Of a stretch of 64,000 bases of DNA, positions 34,277 to 43,645 are shown piece by piece (within the stretch, counting starts at the first letter, position 1; each line of letters opens with the position of its first letter). The stretch is from NCBI RefSeq assembly GCF_009905725.1, contig NZ_JAAAKV010000001.1:372001-436000 (forward strand), in the 5' to 3' direction. A program made the translations under genes and the position numbers. The notes beneath the pieces were generated by a model, which saw nothing but the letters and a program-made list of their open reading frames with translations, was not told the origin of the DNA and ran no database searches. This stretch comes from Emticicia sp. CRIBPO (GTDB lineage Bacteria; Bacteroidota; Bacteroidia; Cytophagales; Spirosomataceae).

Positions 34277-35866
34277 ATGAGTTTAAACAGAAGAGCATTT
34301 CTTCAGCAACTGGGTTTTGGTGTGGCCCAGGCAGGATTACTGGCTTATTTACCGTCACGGGCTTTTGCCGGTGAACCAAATGCCCCGCACCTGGTCAGAA
34401 GTCTGCCCGAAGCCCAGGGCGTGGCCTCATCCGGTATACTCGACTTCCTGGATGCCGTTGAGCTGGCCGATCTCAATTTACATAGTCTGATGGTGCTCCG
34501 GCACGGTAAAGTCATAGCAGAGGGCTGGTGGGCCCCTTACGCTCCCGATTTAAAGCATACCTTATATTCGCTCAGTAAAAGTTTTACATCCACAGCGATC
34601 GGGATGGCCGTGCAGGAAGGTCGGTTGAAGGTATCTGACAAGGTTATCTCCTTTTTCCCGAAAGAGGTGCCTGCCAAAGTCAGCAAGAACTTGTCAGAAC
34701 TGACGGTAAAACACTTACTGACGATGTCAACCGGGCATGCGAAAGACCCGACCGGAGCGGTGAGGGCACCTCAGAATACCAATTGGGTAAAGGCCTTTTT
34801 CAACGAACCCTTGGACCTTAAACCAGGATCGCAGTTTGTCTACAACTCGGCAGCCACGTACATGCTTTCGGCCATTATTCAGAAACTGACCGGGCAGACA
34901 CTGCTGACCTATCTTGAAAAAAGACTTTTTGAACCACTCGACATCAAAGGTGCCGATTGGGAAACCGACCCTGCCGGAGTTTGTACCGGGGGATGGGGAT
35001 TAAGGTTAAAAACAGAAGACATCGCTAAGTTCGGGCAGCTGTACCTTCAGAAAGGAATGTGGAACGGCAAACGCCTCATTGCAGAAAGCTGGATCAACGA
35101 TGCTACCAGTTTTGAAATACAATCGGTGGGAGGATCAAGGAAAAAAGAAGAAAATGACTGGCTTCAGGGCTACGGTTACCAATTCTGGCGTTGCAGGCAT
35201 GACGGCTACCGCGGTGATGGAGCCATGGGGCAGTATTGTGTGGTCATTCCGAATCAGGACCTTGTCATCGCCGTTACCAGCGAGACCTCCAACATGCAGG
35301 CCATTATGGACAACATGTGGGACCATATCCTGCCGGCCATCAAAGGCAACGAACTTCCTGAGGATAAAAGCAATCAGGCAAAACTCAGACAAAGGCTGGG
35401 TAACCTGGCTTTAAAAATTCCTGTGGCAGAAAATTATTCTTCCCTGATTCCGGACATCAGCGGCAAAAGTTTCAAAATAGACACGAATGAGATGAACATC
35501 AGCCAGGTTACCTTCTCTTTTTCTCCTGATGCCTGCAAAGTCTCCCTGGAAAATGACAAAGGGAAGCATGATATCCTTTGCGGACTTGGCAAATGGAAAG
35601 ACGGTTTTACCGATATGTCAATTGCTCCGGTAAAACTGGTGCCGACCCCTGTGCCCGGTGAAACAAAAACCAGGGTAGCCGCCAGTGCTACCTGGCTGGA
35701 GAGAAATACGCTTGAGCTGACTTTGAGATACATAGAAACCGCTCATTATGAAAAAGTCAGGTATACTTTCTCAGGAACAGGCGTTAAGATAGAATTCAAA
35801 AAGAGTACCTCGATATTGTCAGGTACGCCTGACGGCCGGCCGGCCCTCTCCGGGACGATCGCCTGA
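34277..35866 (+). CDS. Exported serine hydrolase (beta-lactamase/penicillin-binding fold)
   Basis: The 529-residue protein has a Tat-like signal (LNRRAFLQQLGFG, cleavage near AFAGE). The catalytic SxxK is Ser 98 to Lys 101 (YSLSKSF). The second motif is the Tyr in QFVYNSAATYML, and the third is likely HDGYRGDGAMG. The C-terminal third (from about 400) is a separate beta-rich domain. It could be an esterase, transpeptidase or DD-peptidase; no sequence feature decides. The neighbours do not help: it is alone, followed by a terminator. Confidence 0.85.
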   Translation: MSLNRRAFLQQLGFGVAQAGLLAYLPSRAFAGEPNAPHLVRSLPEAQGVASSGILDFLDAVELADLNLHSLMVLRHGKVIAEGWWAPYAPDLKHTLYSLSKSFTSTAIGMAVQEGRLKVSDKVISFFPKEVPAKVSKNLSELTVKHLLTMSTGHAKDPTGAVRAPQNTNWVKAFFNEPLDLKPGSQFVYNSAATYMLSAIIQKLTGQTLLTYLEKRLFEPLDIKGADWETDPAGVCTGGWGLRLKTEDIAKFGQLYLQKGMWNGKRLIAESWINDATSFEIQSVGGSRKKEENDWLQGYGYQFWRCRHDGYRGDGAMGQYCVVIPNQDLVIAVTSETSNMQAIMDNMWDHILPAIKGNELPEDKSNQAKLRQRLGNLALKIPVAENYSSLIPDISGKSFKIDTNEMNISQVTFSFSPDACKVSLENDKGKHDILCGLGKWKDGFTDMSIAPVKLVPTPVPGETKTRVAASATWLERNTLELTLRYIETAHYEKVRYTFSGTGVKIEFKKSTSILSGTPDGRPALSGTIA

Positions 35867-35888
35867 GGCATCTCTGGTAAAATATTCA

Positions 35889-35917
35889 AAAGCCACCTTA
35901 CTGGTGGCTTTTTTTAT
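35889..35917 (+). terminator. Terminator of the serine hydrolase gene
   Basis: AAAGCCACC pairs with GGTGGCTTT around a five-base loop, followed by T residues. Confidence 0.92.
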
Positions 35918-36071
35918 GCTTAAGCTTTCAAAAACAGACGGTTAAGAAAAAAAATATACTGTTCTGAAAAAAAACTTCTTGAAAAGTTTGCATAAAAAAT
36001 GATAGTTAATTTACTTTGTCTATGGATTTAGTAGACTATATAATTTATCAGCAATAAACTTATCTTTTACC

Positions 36072-36902
36072 ATGAAATTTACAGACAGTACTATTTATTA
36101 TGAAATACTTATACTCTTGATTGTTTTCAGTTTGGGTGAATTTTTTACAGGTGCTTTTAAAAGCGGTAAATGGACAAAAAACGAGTGGCACATTACGATA
36201 GCAGGACTGGCTTTGTCCAGCGTGATTACCCGCCCGCTCAGTTTCCTGATTTACTCTTACATCCTGAATGTCTTCTTTGCAGATTATTATAATACTTTTG
36301 CCGCGGTTCCTATCTGGGCCGGTGTACTGATCACCTGTGTACTTGAGGATTTTACGCAGTACTGGTGGCACAGGGCGGCTCATACCTATGAATGGCTCTG
36401 GAAAGGTCACAGGGTCCATCACTCTGCCCCTGAAATGAGCGTTTTCCTCTCAGGCAGAAACTCATGGGTCTATTTGCTGATTTTCCCTTCACGCATTGTC
36501 TCAACCATACTTATATTCCTGGGTTTCGGAGAAGCTTTTATTATCGGGTATTTTCTTAAAATCCTGATCGGAATATCGGCTCATTCAAGCATCAGATGGG
36601 ACAAACCGCTTTATGAGATCAAGTGGCTTCATCCGGTCATGTGGGTGGTGGAGAGGGTCATCTCTACTCCTGCCACACACCACGCCCATCATGCAGCCAG
36701 CGACAAAGACGGTATCGGGGTCATTAACGGCAACTACGGAAACATGTTCTTTTTCTGGGATGTGCTCTTCGGGACAGCCAAAATCACCAGGAAATTCCCT
36801 GAGCACATTGGTATCGAAGATTATCATGAAGAGCCCTGGTATGTGCAGTTAGGCTACCCGATCTTTAAATCTAAAGATCCAAGAAGTGAAATGTCTAAAT
36901 AA
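36072..36902 (+). CDS. Sterol desaturase / fatty acid hydroxylase family membrane protein
   Basis: The 276-residue integral membrane protein has several spans at its N-terminus (ILILLIVFSLGEFFTGAF, SVITRPLSFLIYSYIL) and the eight-His diiron motifs HRAAH, HRVHH and HHAHHAASD. It is a non-haem diiron oxygenase that hydroxylates or desaturates a lipid. In Bacteroidota, relatives act on fatty acids, hopanoids or carotenoids; the substrate here is open. It stands alone. A weak TACTTTG lies about 55 bases before the start. Confidence 0.9.
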   Translation: MKFTDSTIYYEILILLIVFSLGEFFTGAFKSGKWTKNEWHITIAGLALSSVITRPLSFLIYSYILNVFFADYYNTFAAVPIWAGVLITCVLEDFTQYWWHRAAHTYEWLWKGHRVHHSAPEMSVFLSGRNSWVYLLIFPSRIVSTILIFLGFGEAFIIGYFLKILIGISAHSSIRWDKPLYEIKWLHPVMWVVERVISTPATHHAHHAASDKDGIGVINGNYGNMFFFWDVLFGTAKITRKFPEHIGIEDYHEEPWYVQLGYPIFKSKDPRSEMSK

Positions 36903-36951
36903 AAGAAACTCATAGAACTCCGGAACAAAACCATGGTTTCCCTAAAACAAA

Positions 36952-36977
36952 AAAGTCAGGTGCGTGCACCTGACTTT
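36952..36977. terminator. Terminator of the DEAD-box helicase gene, bidirectional
   Basis: AAAGTCAGGTGC pairs with GCACCTGACTTT around a two-base loop; T residues follow on the minus strand. Confidence 0.92.
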
Positions 36978-36981
36978 CCTT

Positions 36982-38319
36982 TTATTTCTTGGCCCTCTTT
37001 TTATAGGCCTTTCCGTATTTCTTCTTTTTTTCTTCTTCAATGTCCCTTCTCACATTGACTTTCTGATTCTTTAATGATTTTTCGTGGAATGCCGGACCAA
37101 CCTCCTTCTTCTTAGGTTTGGTCAGGATCGTCTTCATGTTGATCTTAGGCCGCTCCTCTTCCAGCAGTTCTTCTGAAACATCCAGGAACTTCGGCACCTC
37201 AAGTTTAGGGATTTTATAATCCATCAGAGCTTCTATACCTGTCAGAAACTCTTTGTCCTTTTCGGTTACAAAAGAAATTGCCGTACCTTTCTTTTCCACA
37301 CGCCCGGTTCTTCCTATCCTGTGGATATAACTTTCCGGCACTTCCGGCAAATCGAAGTTGATCACGTGGGTTACATTTTCAACGTCCAGTCCGCGGGCCA
37401 GGATATCCGTCGCAATCAGGATCCGGCAATAACCATTCAGAAATGAGTTGATACTGGCAAAACGGTGATTCTGGGCTTTGTTGGAGTGGATCACCTCTAC
37501 CCTGTCTTCATATTGTTCCTCGAGTCTATCATAAAGCAGATCTGCCAGCCTCTTGGTAGACACGAAAACCAGGACTTTGTCCATGCCTTCGTTATTGGTC
37601 AGCAAAAGCTCCAGGAAATTGATCTTAGTATAAAAGTTAGGCACTTCGTAATAACTCTGGGCAATATTCTGAAGGGGTGTTCCGGAGGCTTCCACCTCTA
37701 TCCGGACAGGATTGTTAAAAAACACCTCGGTCAACTGCTCCACTTCTTCGGTGAGGGTAGCGGAAAACAGCAGGTTCTGGCGTTTGCCAGGTATTTTATC
37801 AAAAATATTCTTCAGCTGGGGTCTGAAACCCAGGTTGAGCATTTCGTCAAATTCATCTATCACCAGGCGTTTAAGTGTCTTGGGATTAAAGGATCCGTTT
37901 GACAGCAAATCGATCACACGGCCGGGCGTACCCACGATAATATCCGTTCCTTTGGCAATTTCGGCCATCTGAGGCTTCATATTAGCCCCTCCATACACGC
38001 CGACGGCCCTGATACTTGAATAAATGGTCAGCTGCTCTATCATTTCCACCACCTGAACCACCAGCTCACGCGTCGGCACGAGGATCAATAACTGGGGATA
38101 TTTAACTTTGCTGAATATAAATTGCCTTAAGCAAGGCAAGAGATAGGCGAATGTTTTTCCTGTTCCGGTTTGTGCAATGGCACAAACGTCTTTTCCGGAC
38201 ATTACCACAGAAAACACTTTTTCCTGTACGGGTGTCGGCTCTGTTAAACCCAGATCAGTCAGAGCATTTAACAGAGGTTTATTTAAATTGAGTTCTTCGA
38301 AAGTCATACCTCTAAACAC
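36982..38319 (-). CDS. DEAD-box RNA helicase
   Basis: The 445-residue protein has the full set of DEAD-box motifs: the Q motif (LGLTEPTPVQEKVF), AQTGTGKTFAYLLP, PTRELVVQV, a variant DEFD (VIDEFDEML) in place of DEAD, SAT (LFSATLTEE), and HRIGRTGR. A basic Lys-rich tail (EEEKKKKYGKAYKKRAKK) follows. It remodels RNA in ribosome assembly or cold adaptation. DEFD instead of DEAD is a known variant. The start may be the Met at residue 5 (MTFEELNL), 12 bases downstream. It has its own -7 box at 38360-38367. Confidence 0.93.
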   Translation of the reverse strand: MFRGMTFEELNLNKPLLNALTDLGLTEPTPVQEKVFSVVMSGKDVCAIAQTGTGKTFAYLLPCLRQFIFSKVKYPQLLILVPTRELVVQVVEMIEQLTIYSSIRAVGVYGGANMKPQMAEIAKGTDIIVGTPGRVIDLLSNGSFNPKTLKRLVIDEFDEMLNLGFRPQLKNIFDKIPGKRQNLLFSATLTEEVEQLTEVFFNNPVRIEVEASGTPLQNIAQSYYEVPNFYTKINFLELLLTNNEGMDKVLVFVSTKRLADLLYDRLEEQYEDRVEVIHSNKAQNHRFASINSFLNGYCRILIATDILARGLDVENVTHVINFDLPEVPESYIHRIGRTGRVEKKGTAISFVTEKDKEFLTGIEALMDYKIPKLEVPKFLDVSEELLEEERPKINMKTILTKPKKKEVGPAFHEKSLKNQKVNVRRDIEEEKKKKYGKAYKKRAKK

Positions 38320-38359
38320 TTTAAAATGTAAAACTAGTTCGTTACCCGTGTAAAATAAC

Positions 38360-38367
38360 CAAATTTA
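38360..38367 (-). promoter_or_regulatory. -7 box of the DEAD-box helicase gene
   Basis: The minus strand reads TAAATTTG, about 34 bases before the predicted transcript start codon region; no clear -33 box. Confidence 0.5.
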
Positions 38368-38461
38368 ATACTCAAATCAACAGTTTCCGGCTGGTCGGAT
38401 CAGAAAAAAGCGATAGCAAAAATACTATTTAGAATAATTTCAAATTACTTCAGAAAACTGT

Positions 38462-38469
38462 TATATTTG
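38462..38469 (+). promoter_or_regulatory. -7 box of the second small RNA candidate
   Basis: TATATTTG matches TAnnTTTG; TTTC lies 20 bases upstream (38438-38441) as a near -33 box. Predicted transcription starts at about 38474-38476. Confidence 0.5.
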
Positions 38470-38473
38470 TATG

Positions 38474-38602
38474 CTGAGAAGCGGTATTATTACAGAAAAG
38501 AATTCCACTAAAGTCAGTGTTGTTAATCTCTGATTGATCAAGATCTCCAACCCTGATTATCGCATAATAATAAGGAACGGGCCTTTGTGTCCGTTCTTTT
38601 TG
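38474..38602 (+). ncRNA. Candidate small RNA, about 130 nt
   Basis: A plus-strand -7 box (38462-38469) and a plus-strand terminator (38572-38602) bound a short unit. Upstream on this strand there is no gene for more than 1.5 kb (the DEAD helicase is on the minus strand), so the terminator must belong to a transcript that starts in this gap. Downstream, the large cytochrome gene has its own -7 box beyond the terminator. The only ATG frame (MLRSGIITEKNSTK, 20 codons) would begin upstream of the predicted transcript start, so the unit is probably non-coding. No family is recognised. The evidence is weaker than for the 1321-1434 unit because the -33 box is imperfect. Confidence 0.45.
38572..38602 (+). 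terminator. Orphan plus-strand terminator
   Basis: GAACGG pairs with CCGTTC around a ten-base loop, followed by a run of T residues. No plus-strand gene precedes it. Confidence 0.78.
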
Positions 38603-38657
38603 TTTTAAAACCGCCCCGTTCATCAGTCCCGGTTTTAAAAAATTTCCGAATCAAAAC

Positions 38658-38665
38658 TATTTTTG
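38658..38665 (+). promoter_or_regulatory. -7 box of the cytochrome/DUF1553 gene
   Basis: TATTTTTG, 32 bases before the ATG. Confidence 0.5.
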
Positions 38666-38696
38666 CTAAATTCACGCTCATTCAACCTCATTAAAA

Positions 38697-41420
38697 ATGT
38701 TCAACAGAGCCTTAATTATTGGTTCAGTATTATTTATTACTACTCTTTCCATCTATTTCCTTTCCAGGGAAAAAGAGGTGGATTTTAACACCCAGGTTAA
38801 ACCTATACTCAATAAACGTTGTGTAGCCTGTCATGGCGGAGTCAAAAAAGCGGGGGAAATCAGCTTCCTGTTTGCCAATGAGGCCATCAACACAAAAGGA
38901 AAATCCGGCAAAACAGGTATTGTTCCGGGAGATGCGGAGCATTCGGAATTTTACAAAAGAATCATCTCCAAAGATCCGGAAGACCGGATGCCCAAGAACG
39001 AAGAGGAATTGCCGGAAGAAGAAATCGAAATCCTGAAAAAATGGATAGATCAGGGGGCAAAATGGGGTGATCACTGGGCTTATACACCGCCGCAAAAAGT
39101 AGATGTTCCGGCTGTGGGCTCTTTCCTGGGCAGACTGGGCATCACAGACGACAAAGAAGTAAACTGGGTCAGCAATGACATCGATCATTTTATACTGGAC
39201 AAACTCAAGGAAGAGCACCTTACGCCATCGGCAAAGGAAAACAAAAGTACCTTACTCAGAAGAACTTATCTCGATCTGATCGGTCTTCCTCCTACTACAA
39301 AACAGCTGAATGCCTTTCTGGCTGATCAGTCACCCGGTGCTTATGAAAAAGTGGTGGACCAGCTTCTGGCCTCCCAGCATTTCGGCGAAAAATGGGCCGG
39401 GATGTGGCTTGACCTGGCGAGATATGCCGATACCAAAGGATATGAAAGGGATGTTTACAGGAACATCTGGAGGTACAGGGATTATGTCATAAAAGCGTTT
39501 AACCAGGACAAACCTTACGACCAGTTTGTGGTGGAACAACTCGCCGGGGATTTACTTCCCAATCCTACGAATGACCAGTACATCGCGACGGGTTTCCACC
39601 GGAATACCATGACGAATGATGAAGGAGGGACTGTCGATGAAGAATTCAGGGTGGCTGCCCTTATCGACAGGGTAAATACCACATTTGATGTTTTCCAGGG
39701 CACTACCATGGGTTGTGTACAGTGTCATACGCACCCTTATGATCCGTTTAAACACGACGAATATTATAAACTGATGGCTTTCTTCAACCAGACACGGGAC
39801 GAAGACGTGGTAAGCGAGACGCCTTACCTGAAGTTTTATAATGAAAAGGATTCCTTAAAAATCGTGGCCCTGAAATCGTGGCTGAACCGGCACGCTAACC
39901 CCGAGACCAGGAAAACCACCGAAAAATTCATCAAAGTACTTGAGCCCAAATTCAATTCTCATGATATCGAAAGGGCTTCCGTGATTACTTCTACGCTTTT
40001 GGACGAAAAATACCTGGGTTTACAGCATACCGGGCTGGGTAAACTGAAAAATGTGACCTTAACCGGCAAAAACAGGCTTTTGATCCAGCTCTCTACAGGG
40101 GCCAAAAAGGGAGTTTTGAAAATCTATACCAATGAGCAAAATCTGACGGAATTCCAGGTGCCGTCCAACAAAGACACGGTGATGATCCTGGCTATTCCTG
40201 AGCTGAAAGGAAAGCACACGTTAAATTTCAGTTTTACAAATCCGGCAGAGCCCAAAACCTGGCTGACCGTCAAATGGGTGGCATTCCAGAAAGCACTGGC
40301 TGAGACCGACCCGAAAGCAGAAATCCAATACGCCGAGATTCTGAATGCAGGCACCGATAACGCTCCGATTTTCATTGACGGAGAGGGTGATTTGCTGAGA
40401 AAAACCTTTGTTTTTGAAAGAGGAAACTGGCTGGTGCATGGCAAAGAAGTCAAACCGGATGTGCCTTCCTATCTGGGCAAACTCCCCGTCGGCTATCCTA
40501 AAAACCGGCTCGGTTTTGCGAGATGGCTGGTAGACGGCAAAAACCCTTTAACTGCCCGGGTGGCTGTCAATCGTTACTGGGAACAGATTTTCGGCATAGG
40601 GCTTGTCGAAACCCAGGAAGATTTCGGCACACAGGGATTCACCCCTTCTCACCCGGAACTACTTGACTACCTGGCCCTAAAATTCCAGAACGACTTCAAA
40701 TGGAGCTCCAAGAAAATCCTGAAGTACATCGTGATGTCATCGGCCTATCAGCAGTCGTCTAAAACGACTCCTGAACTGATGGAGGCTGATCCGTATAACC
40801 GCTACCTGGCCCGCGGACCCAGGGTAAGACTCAATGCGGAACAAATCAGGGACCAGGCACTGGTGGTCAGTGGGTTATACTCTCCGAAAATGTATGGCAG
40901 GAGTGTGATGCCGCCTCAGCCCAAAGGTTTGTGGCAATCGCCCTGGAATGGTGAAGACTGGAAAAATGCAGAAAACGAAGACCGCTACAGAAGGGCTTTG
41001 TATACTTACTGGAAAAGGACCAGCCCCTACCCTTCTATGACCTCATTTGACGCCCCGAGCCGTGAATTCTGCCAGATCAGGCGGATAAGAACCAATACAC
41101 CACTGCAGGCCCTCGTGACTCTGAACGATCCTGTTTATGTGGAATGTGCGATTGCCCTGGGCAGGAAAATGAAGAACTCAAAAGGAAAAGTGAGCGATAA
41201 AATCAGGTCCGGTTTTAAAGAAATCATGAAGCGTGACATCAGCAACGATAAGCTGGCGATCCTCGAAAAAACCTATAACGAGTCTCTGAAATCGTATAAA
41301 AAATCACCGGAAGAGTCCGTAAAATTGCTAAAATCAACTGGCCCTGACCCTGAACTGGCGGCTTTGAGTGTAGCTGCTAACGTCATGCTGAACCTGGATG
41401 AGGTCATTACTAAAGAATGA
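38697..41420 (+). CDS. Planctomycete-type cytochrome c / DUF1549 / DUF1553 protein
   Basis: The 907-residue protein has an N-terminal membrane anchor, then a PSCyt1-type c haem domain with Cys 42, Cys 45 and His 46 (RCVACHGG). DUF1549 follows (about 155-360), with a second CxxCH in GCVQCHTHPYDPF, and then DUF1553 near the C-terminus (about 610-880; NRYWEQIFGIGLVETQEDFG). Such proteins are common in Planctomycetes and Bacteroidota, and are thought to take part in oxidative breakdown of complex glycans or other compounds. They usually sit next to a DUF1501 protein, which is absent here. It is likely exported and membrane-anchored. Confidence 0.88.
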   Translation: MFNRALIIGSVLFITTLSIYFLSREKEVDFNTQVKPILNKRCVACHGGVKKAGEISFLFANEAINTKGKSGKTGIVPGDAEHSEFYKRIISKDPEDRMPKNEEELPEEEIEILKKWIDQGAKWGDHWAYTPPQKVDVPAVGSFLGRLGITDDKEVNWVSNDIDHFILDKLKEEHLTPSAKENKSTLLRRTYLDLIGLPPTTKQLNAFLADQSPGAYEKVVDQLLASQHFGEKWAGMWLDLARYADTKGYERDVYRNIWRYRDYVIKAFNQDKPYDQFVVEQLAGDLLPNPTNDQYIATGFHRNTMTNDEGGTVDEEFRVAALIDRVNTTFDVFQGTTMGCVQCHTHPYDPFKHDEYYKLMAFFNQTRDEDVVSETPYLKFYNEKDSLKIVALKSWLNRHANPETRKTTEKFIKVLEPKFNSHDIERASVITSTLLDEKYLGLQHTGLGKLKNVTLTGKNRLLIQLSTGAKKGVLKIYTNEQNLTEFQVPSNKDTVMILAIPELKGKHTLNFSFTNPAEPKTWLTVKWVAFQKALAETDPKAEIQYAEILNAGTDNAPIFIDGEGDLLRKTFVFERGNWLVHGKEVKPDVPSYLGKLPVGYPKNRLGFARWLVDGKNPLTARVAVNRYWEQIFGIGLVETQEDFGTQGFTPSHPELLDYLALKFQNDFKWSSKKILKYIVMSSAYQQSSKTTPELMEADPYNRYLARGPRVRLNAEQIRDQALVVSGLYSPKMYGRSVMPPQPKGLWQSPWNGEDWKNAENEDRYRRALYTYWKRTSPYPSMTSFDAPSREFCQIRRIRTNTPLQALVTLNDPVYVECAIALGRKMKNSKGKVSDKIRSGFKEIMKRDISNDKLAILEKTYNESLKSYKKSPEESVKLLKSTGPDPELAALSVAANVMLNLDEVITKE

Positions 41421-41465
41421 TGCATTTTGCTAAAAATACTAGCGTACAAAATAAGTTTAATTCAA

Positions 41466-41473
41466 TATATTTG
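41466..41473 (+). promoter_or_regulatory. -7 box of recA
   Basis: TATATTTG, about 31 bases before the recA ATG. No LexA-like box was seen, as expected in many Bacteroidota. Confidence 0.5.
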
Positions 41474-41503
41474 CCCTTCGAACCATAATACAAAAATAAT
41501 TAA

Positions 41504-42547
41504 ATGGCAGACAATACAGATAAATTAAAAATTCTTCAAACCACACTTGACAAACTGGACAAAACATTTGGTAAAGGTACGGTGATGAGATTGAGTGACA
41601 CCAAAGTACTGGATGTACCTGTCATCTCAACCGGATCGCTTGGTTTGGATCTTGCTCTCGGAGTAGGCGGGTTTCCGAAAGGGAGGGTCATCGAGATCTA
41701 CGGACCTGAATCATCAGGTAAAACCACCCTGGCCATGCACGCCATTGCAGAAGCACAGAAAAAAGGTGGTATTGCCGCATTTGTTGATGCAGAACACGCT
41801 TTTGACCGTGTATATGCTGAAAAACTGGGAATTGACACTAAAAACCTTCTGATATCACAACCGGACTACGGTGAGCAGGCCCTTGAAATTGCCGAGCACC
41901 TGATCAGTTCCGGTGCTATTGACATTCTGGTTATTGACTCTGTTGCCGCCCTTGTGCCTAAAGCTGAGCTTGAAGGTGAAATGGGTGACAGTAAAATGGG
42001 TCTTCAGGCCCGTTTGATGTCCCAGGCCCTGAGAAAACTGACCGGTACGATCAACAAAACCGGCTGTTGCTGTATATTCATCAACCAGCTGAGAGATAAG
42101 ATCGGCGTGATGTTCGGCAGCCCTGAAACCACTACGGGTGGTAATGCCCTGAAATTCTACGCTTCGGTGAGGATTGACATCCGCAGGATAGGTCAGATCA
42201 AAGACAATGACACCAATATTATCGGTAACCGTACCCGTGTTAAAGTCGTTAAAAACAAAGTTGCACCACCATTCAAAGTCATTGAGTTTGACATCATGTA
42301 TGGTGAAGGCGTTTCCAAGTCAGGTGAAGTACTTGACCTTGCCGTTGACCTGGATATCGTTAAAAAATCAGGTTCATGGTTTTCTTATGGTGACAGCCGC
42401 TTAGGACAGGGTCGTGACTCAGTGAAACAACTGATCAAAGACACCCCTGAGTTAATGGCCGATATCGAAGAAAAAATCAAGCAGACTGTTGCAGGAAATT
42501 CCGACGCATTGATGGACAAAAACGCCGGTGCAGACGCTGACGAATAA
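41504..42547 (+). CDS. recA: Recombinase RecA
   Basis: The 347-residue protein carries the Walker A motif GPESSGKTT, the Walker B region [17 protein letters not shown], and the L2 loop [26 protein letters not shown]. It forms filaments on single-stranded DNA for recombination and repair. The acidic C-terminus ([11 protein letters not shown]) is normal. It is monocistronic with a perfect terminator. Confidence 0.98.
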   Translation: MADNTDKLKILQTTLDKLDKTFGKGTVMRLSDTKVLDVPVISTGSLGLDLALGVGGFPKGRVIEIYGPESSGKTTLAMHAIAEAQKKGGIAAFVDAEHAFDRVYAEKLGIDTKNLLISQPDYGEQALEIAEHLISSGAIDILVIDSVAALVPKAELEGEMGDSKMGLQARLMSQALRKLTGTINKTGCCCIFINQLRDKIGVMFGSPETTTGGNALKFYASVRIDIRRIGQIKDNDTNIIGNRTRVKVVKNKVAPPFKVIEFDIMYGEGVSKSGEVLDLAVDLDIVKKSGSWFSYGDSRLGQGRDSVKQLIKDTPELMADIEEKIKQTVAGNSDALMDKNAGADADE

Positions 42548-42577
42548 TCTAGAGCTTGAAAATCCGTTAATCATATC

Positions 42578-42607
42578 AGGATACTGCACAGTGCAGTATC
42601 CTTTTTT
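42578..42607 (+). terminator. Terminator of recA
   Basis: AGGATACTGCA pairs with TGCAGTATCCT around a three-base loop, followed by six T residues. Confidence 0.95.
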
Positions 42608-42616
42608 ATTATCAGC

Positions 42617-43645
42617 ATGAAAAAGATCTTAAAATATACAGGGCTGGCGATTCTGCTTTTTATCCTGATCTACGGAGCCGTGAATTTTTCCGTATTAAGG
42701 TATGGATTCCGGCAATTGAAGGGCCAGCTCAGCATCATATTTGACACCGAAGACCTTGAAACCATCAGAACGTTGCCCAACACCCCCGATTCTGTAAAAG
42801 TCAAACTGGAACTGATCGGAGAAATCAAGAAATTTGCGATTGATTCGCTTGGGATCAATCCCTCAAAAAACTACACCACTTATTACGAACAACATGGAAA
42901 ACCCATCCTTTGGGTAATCACCGCCTCTGAACCATACAGGCTTGAGGCCCGGAAATGGAAATTCCCCATTGTCGGAGAATTCAGCTACAAGGGCCACTTT
43001 GAAAAAAAGTATGCTGACGAAGACATCACCGCTTTAAAAAAAGAGGGCTGGGACACACGGCTGGGAGAAGTATCTGCCTGGAGCACCCTGGGATACCTCA
43101 AAGACCCCGTATTGAGCTCAATGCTGAACAAAGATCCGGGAGAACTCGCATCGCTGATTATTCATGAACTGACACACGGAACACTATTTGTAAAGAATAA
43201 CCTGGAGTTCAATGAGAACCTCGCAGATTTTGTGGGAGATTACGGAGCCCTGAAGTTTCTTGAGTTTAAATACGGTAAAAATTCAAAAGAGTATATACAA
43301 TACAATGCCGATAAAAATTATTATCAGAAATTCAGCAACCATATCATGCACGGTACACGTAAGTTAGACAGTTTGTATGCAACCTTTGATGGTAAAATGC
43401 AGTCTAAGTTAAAAGATTCACTAAAATTTCATTTGATTAATGAAATTATTACAAGCTCTGATACGTTGGGAAGAAAAAGATGGAGTAAGAAAATCCCCAA
43501 GTTGAACAACGCTTATTTTGTGGCATTTAAGACTTACCAGGCAAAGCAAAATCTTTTTGAAGAGGAGTTCAGAACAAAATTTAACAGTGACTTTAAGTCA
43601 TACATGCGTTATTTAAAACAAAAATATCCTTCGATCGGGTTATGA
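42617..43645 (+). CDS. Membrane-anchored zinc aminopeptidase-like protein (COG4324 type)
   Basis: The 342-residue protein has an N-terminal membrane anchor (LAILLFILIYGAVNFS) and a peptidase domain. The zinc motif is HExxH (His 183, Glu 184, His 187 in IIHELTHG), and the downstream NENLADFVGD supplies the third ligand. The stretch GWDTRLGEVSAWSTLGYLKDP is characteristic of predicted aminopeptidases of this group. The gene overlaps the DUF3108 gene by four bases (ATGA), so they are translationally coupled. Function of the pair is unknown. Confidence 0.82.
   Translation: MKKILKYTGLAILLFILIYGAVNFSVLRYGFRQLKGQLSIIFDTEDLETIRTLPNTPDSVKVKLELIGEIKKFAIDSLGINPSKNYTTYYEQHGKPILWVITASEPYRLEARKWKFPIVGEFSYKGHFEKKYADEDITALKKEGWDTRLGEVSAWSTLGYLKDPVLSSMLNKDPGELASLIIHELTHGTLFVKNNLEFNENLADFVGDYGALKFLEFKYGKNSKEYIQYNADKNYYQKFSNHIMHGTRKLDSLYATFDGKMQSKLKDSLKFHLINEIITSSDTLGRKRWSKKIPKLNNAYFVAFKTYQAKQNLFEEEFRTKFNSDFKSYMRYLKQKYPSIGL

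Larger units (their letters stand above)
38320..38696. other. Divergent intergenic region containing a small RNA candidate
   Basis: It holds the helicase promoter (minus, 38360-38367), a plus-strand promoter box and a terminator bounding a short transcript (about 38474-38602), and the -7 box of the cytochrome/DUF1553 gene (38658-38665). No other gene is seen. Confidence 0.7.

Noticed and set aside
38471-38533. 20-codon leaderless ORF at the start of the second small RNA candidate
   Set aside because: Its ATG would lie at or before the predicted transcript start, and it has no ribosome site.
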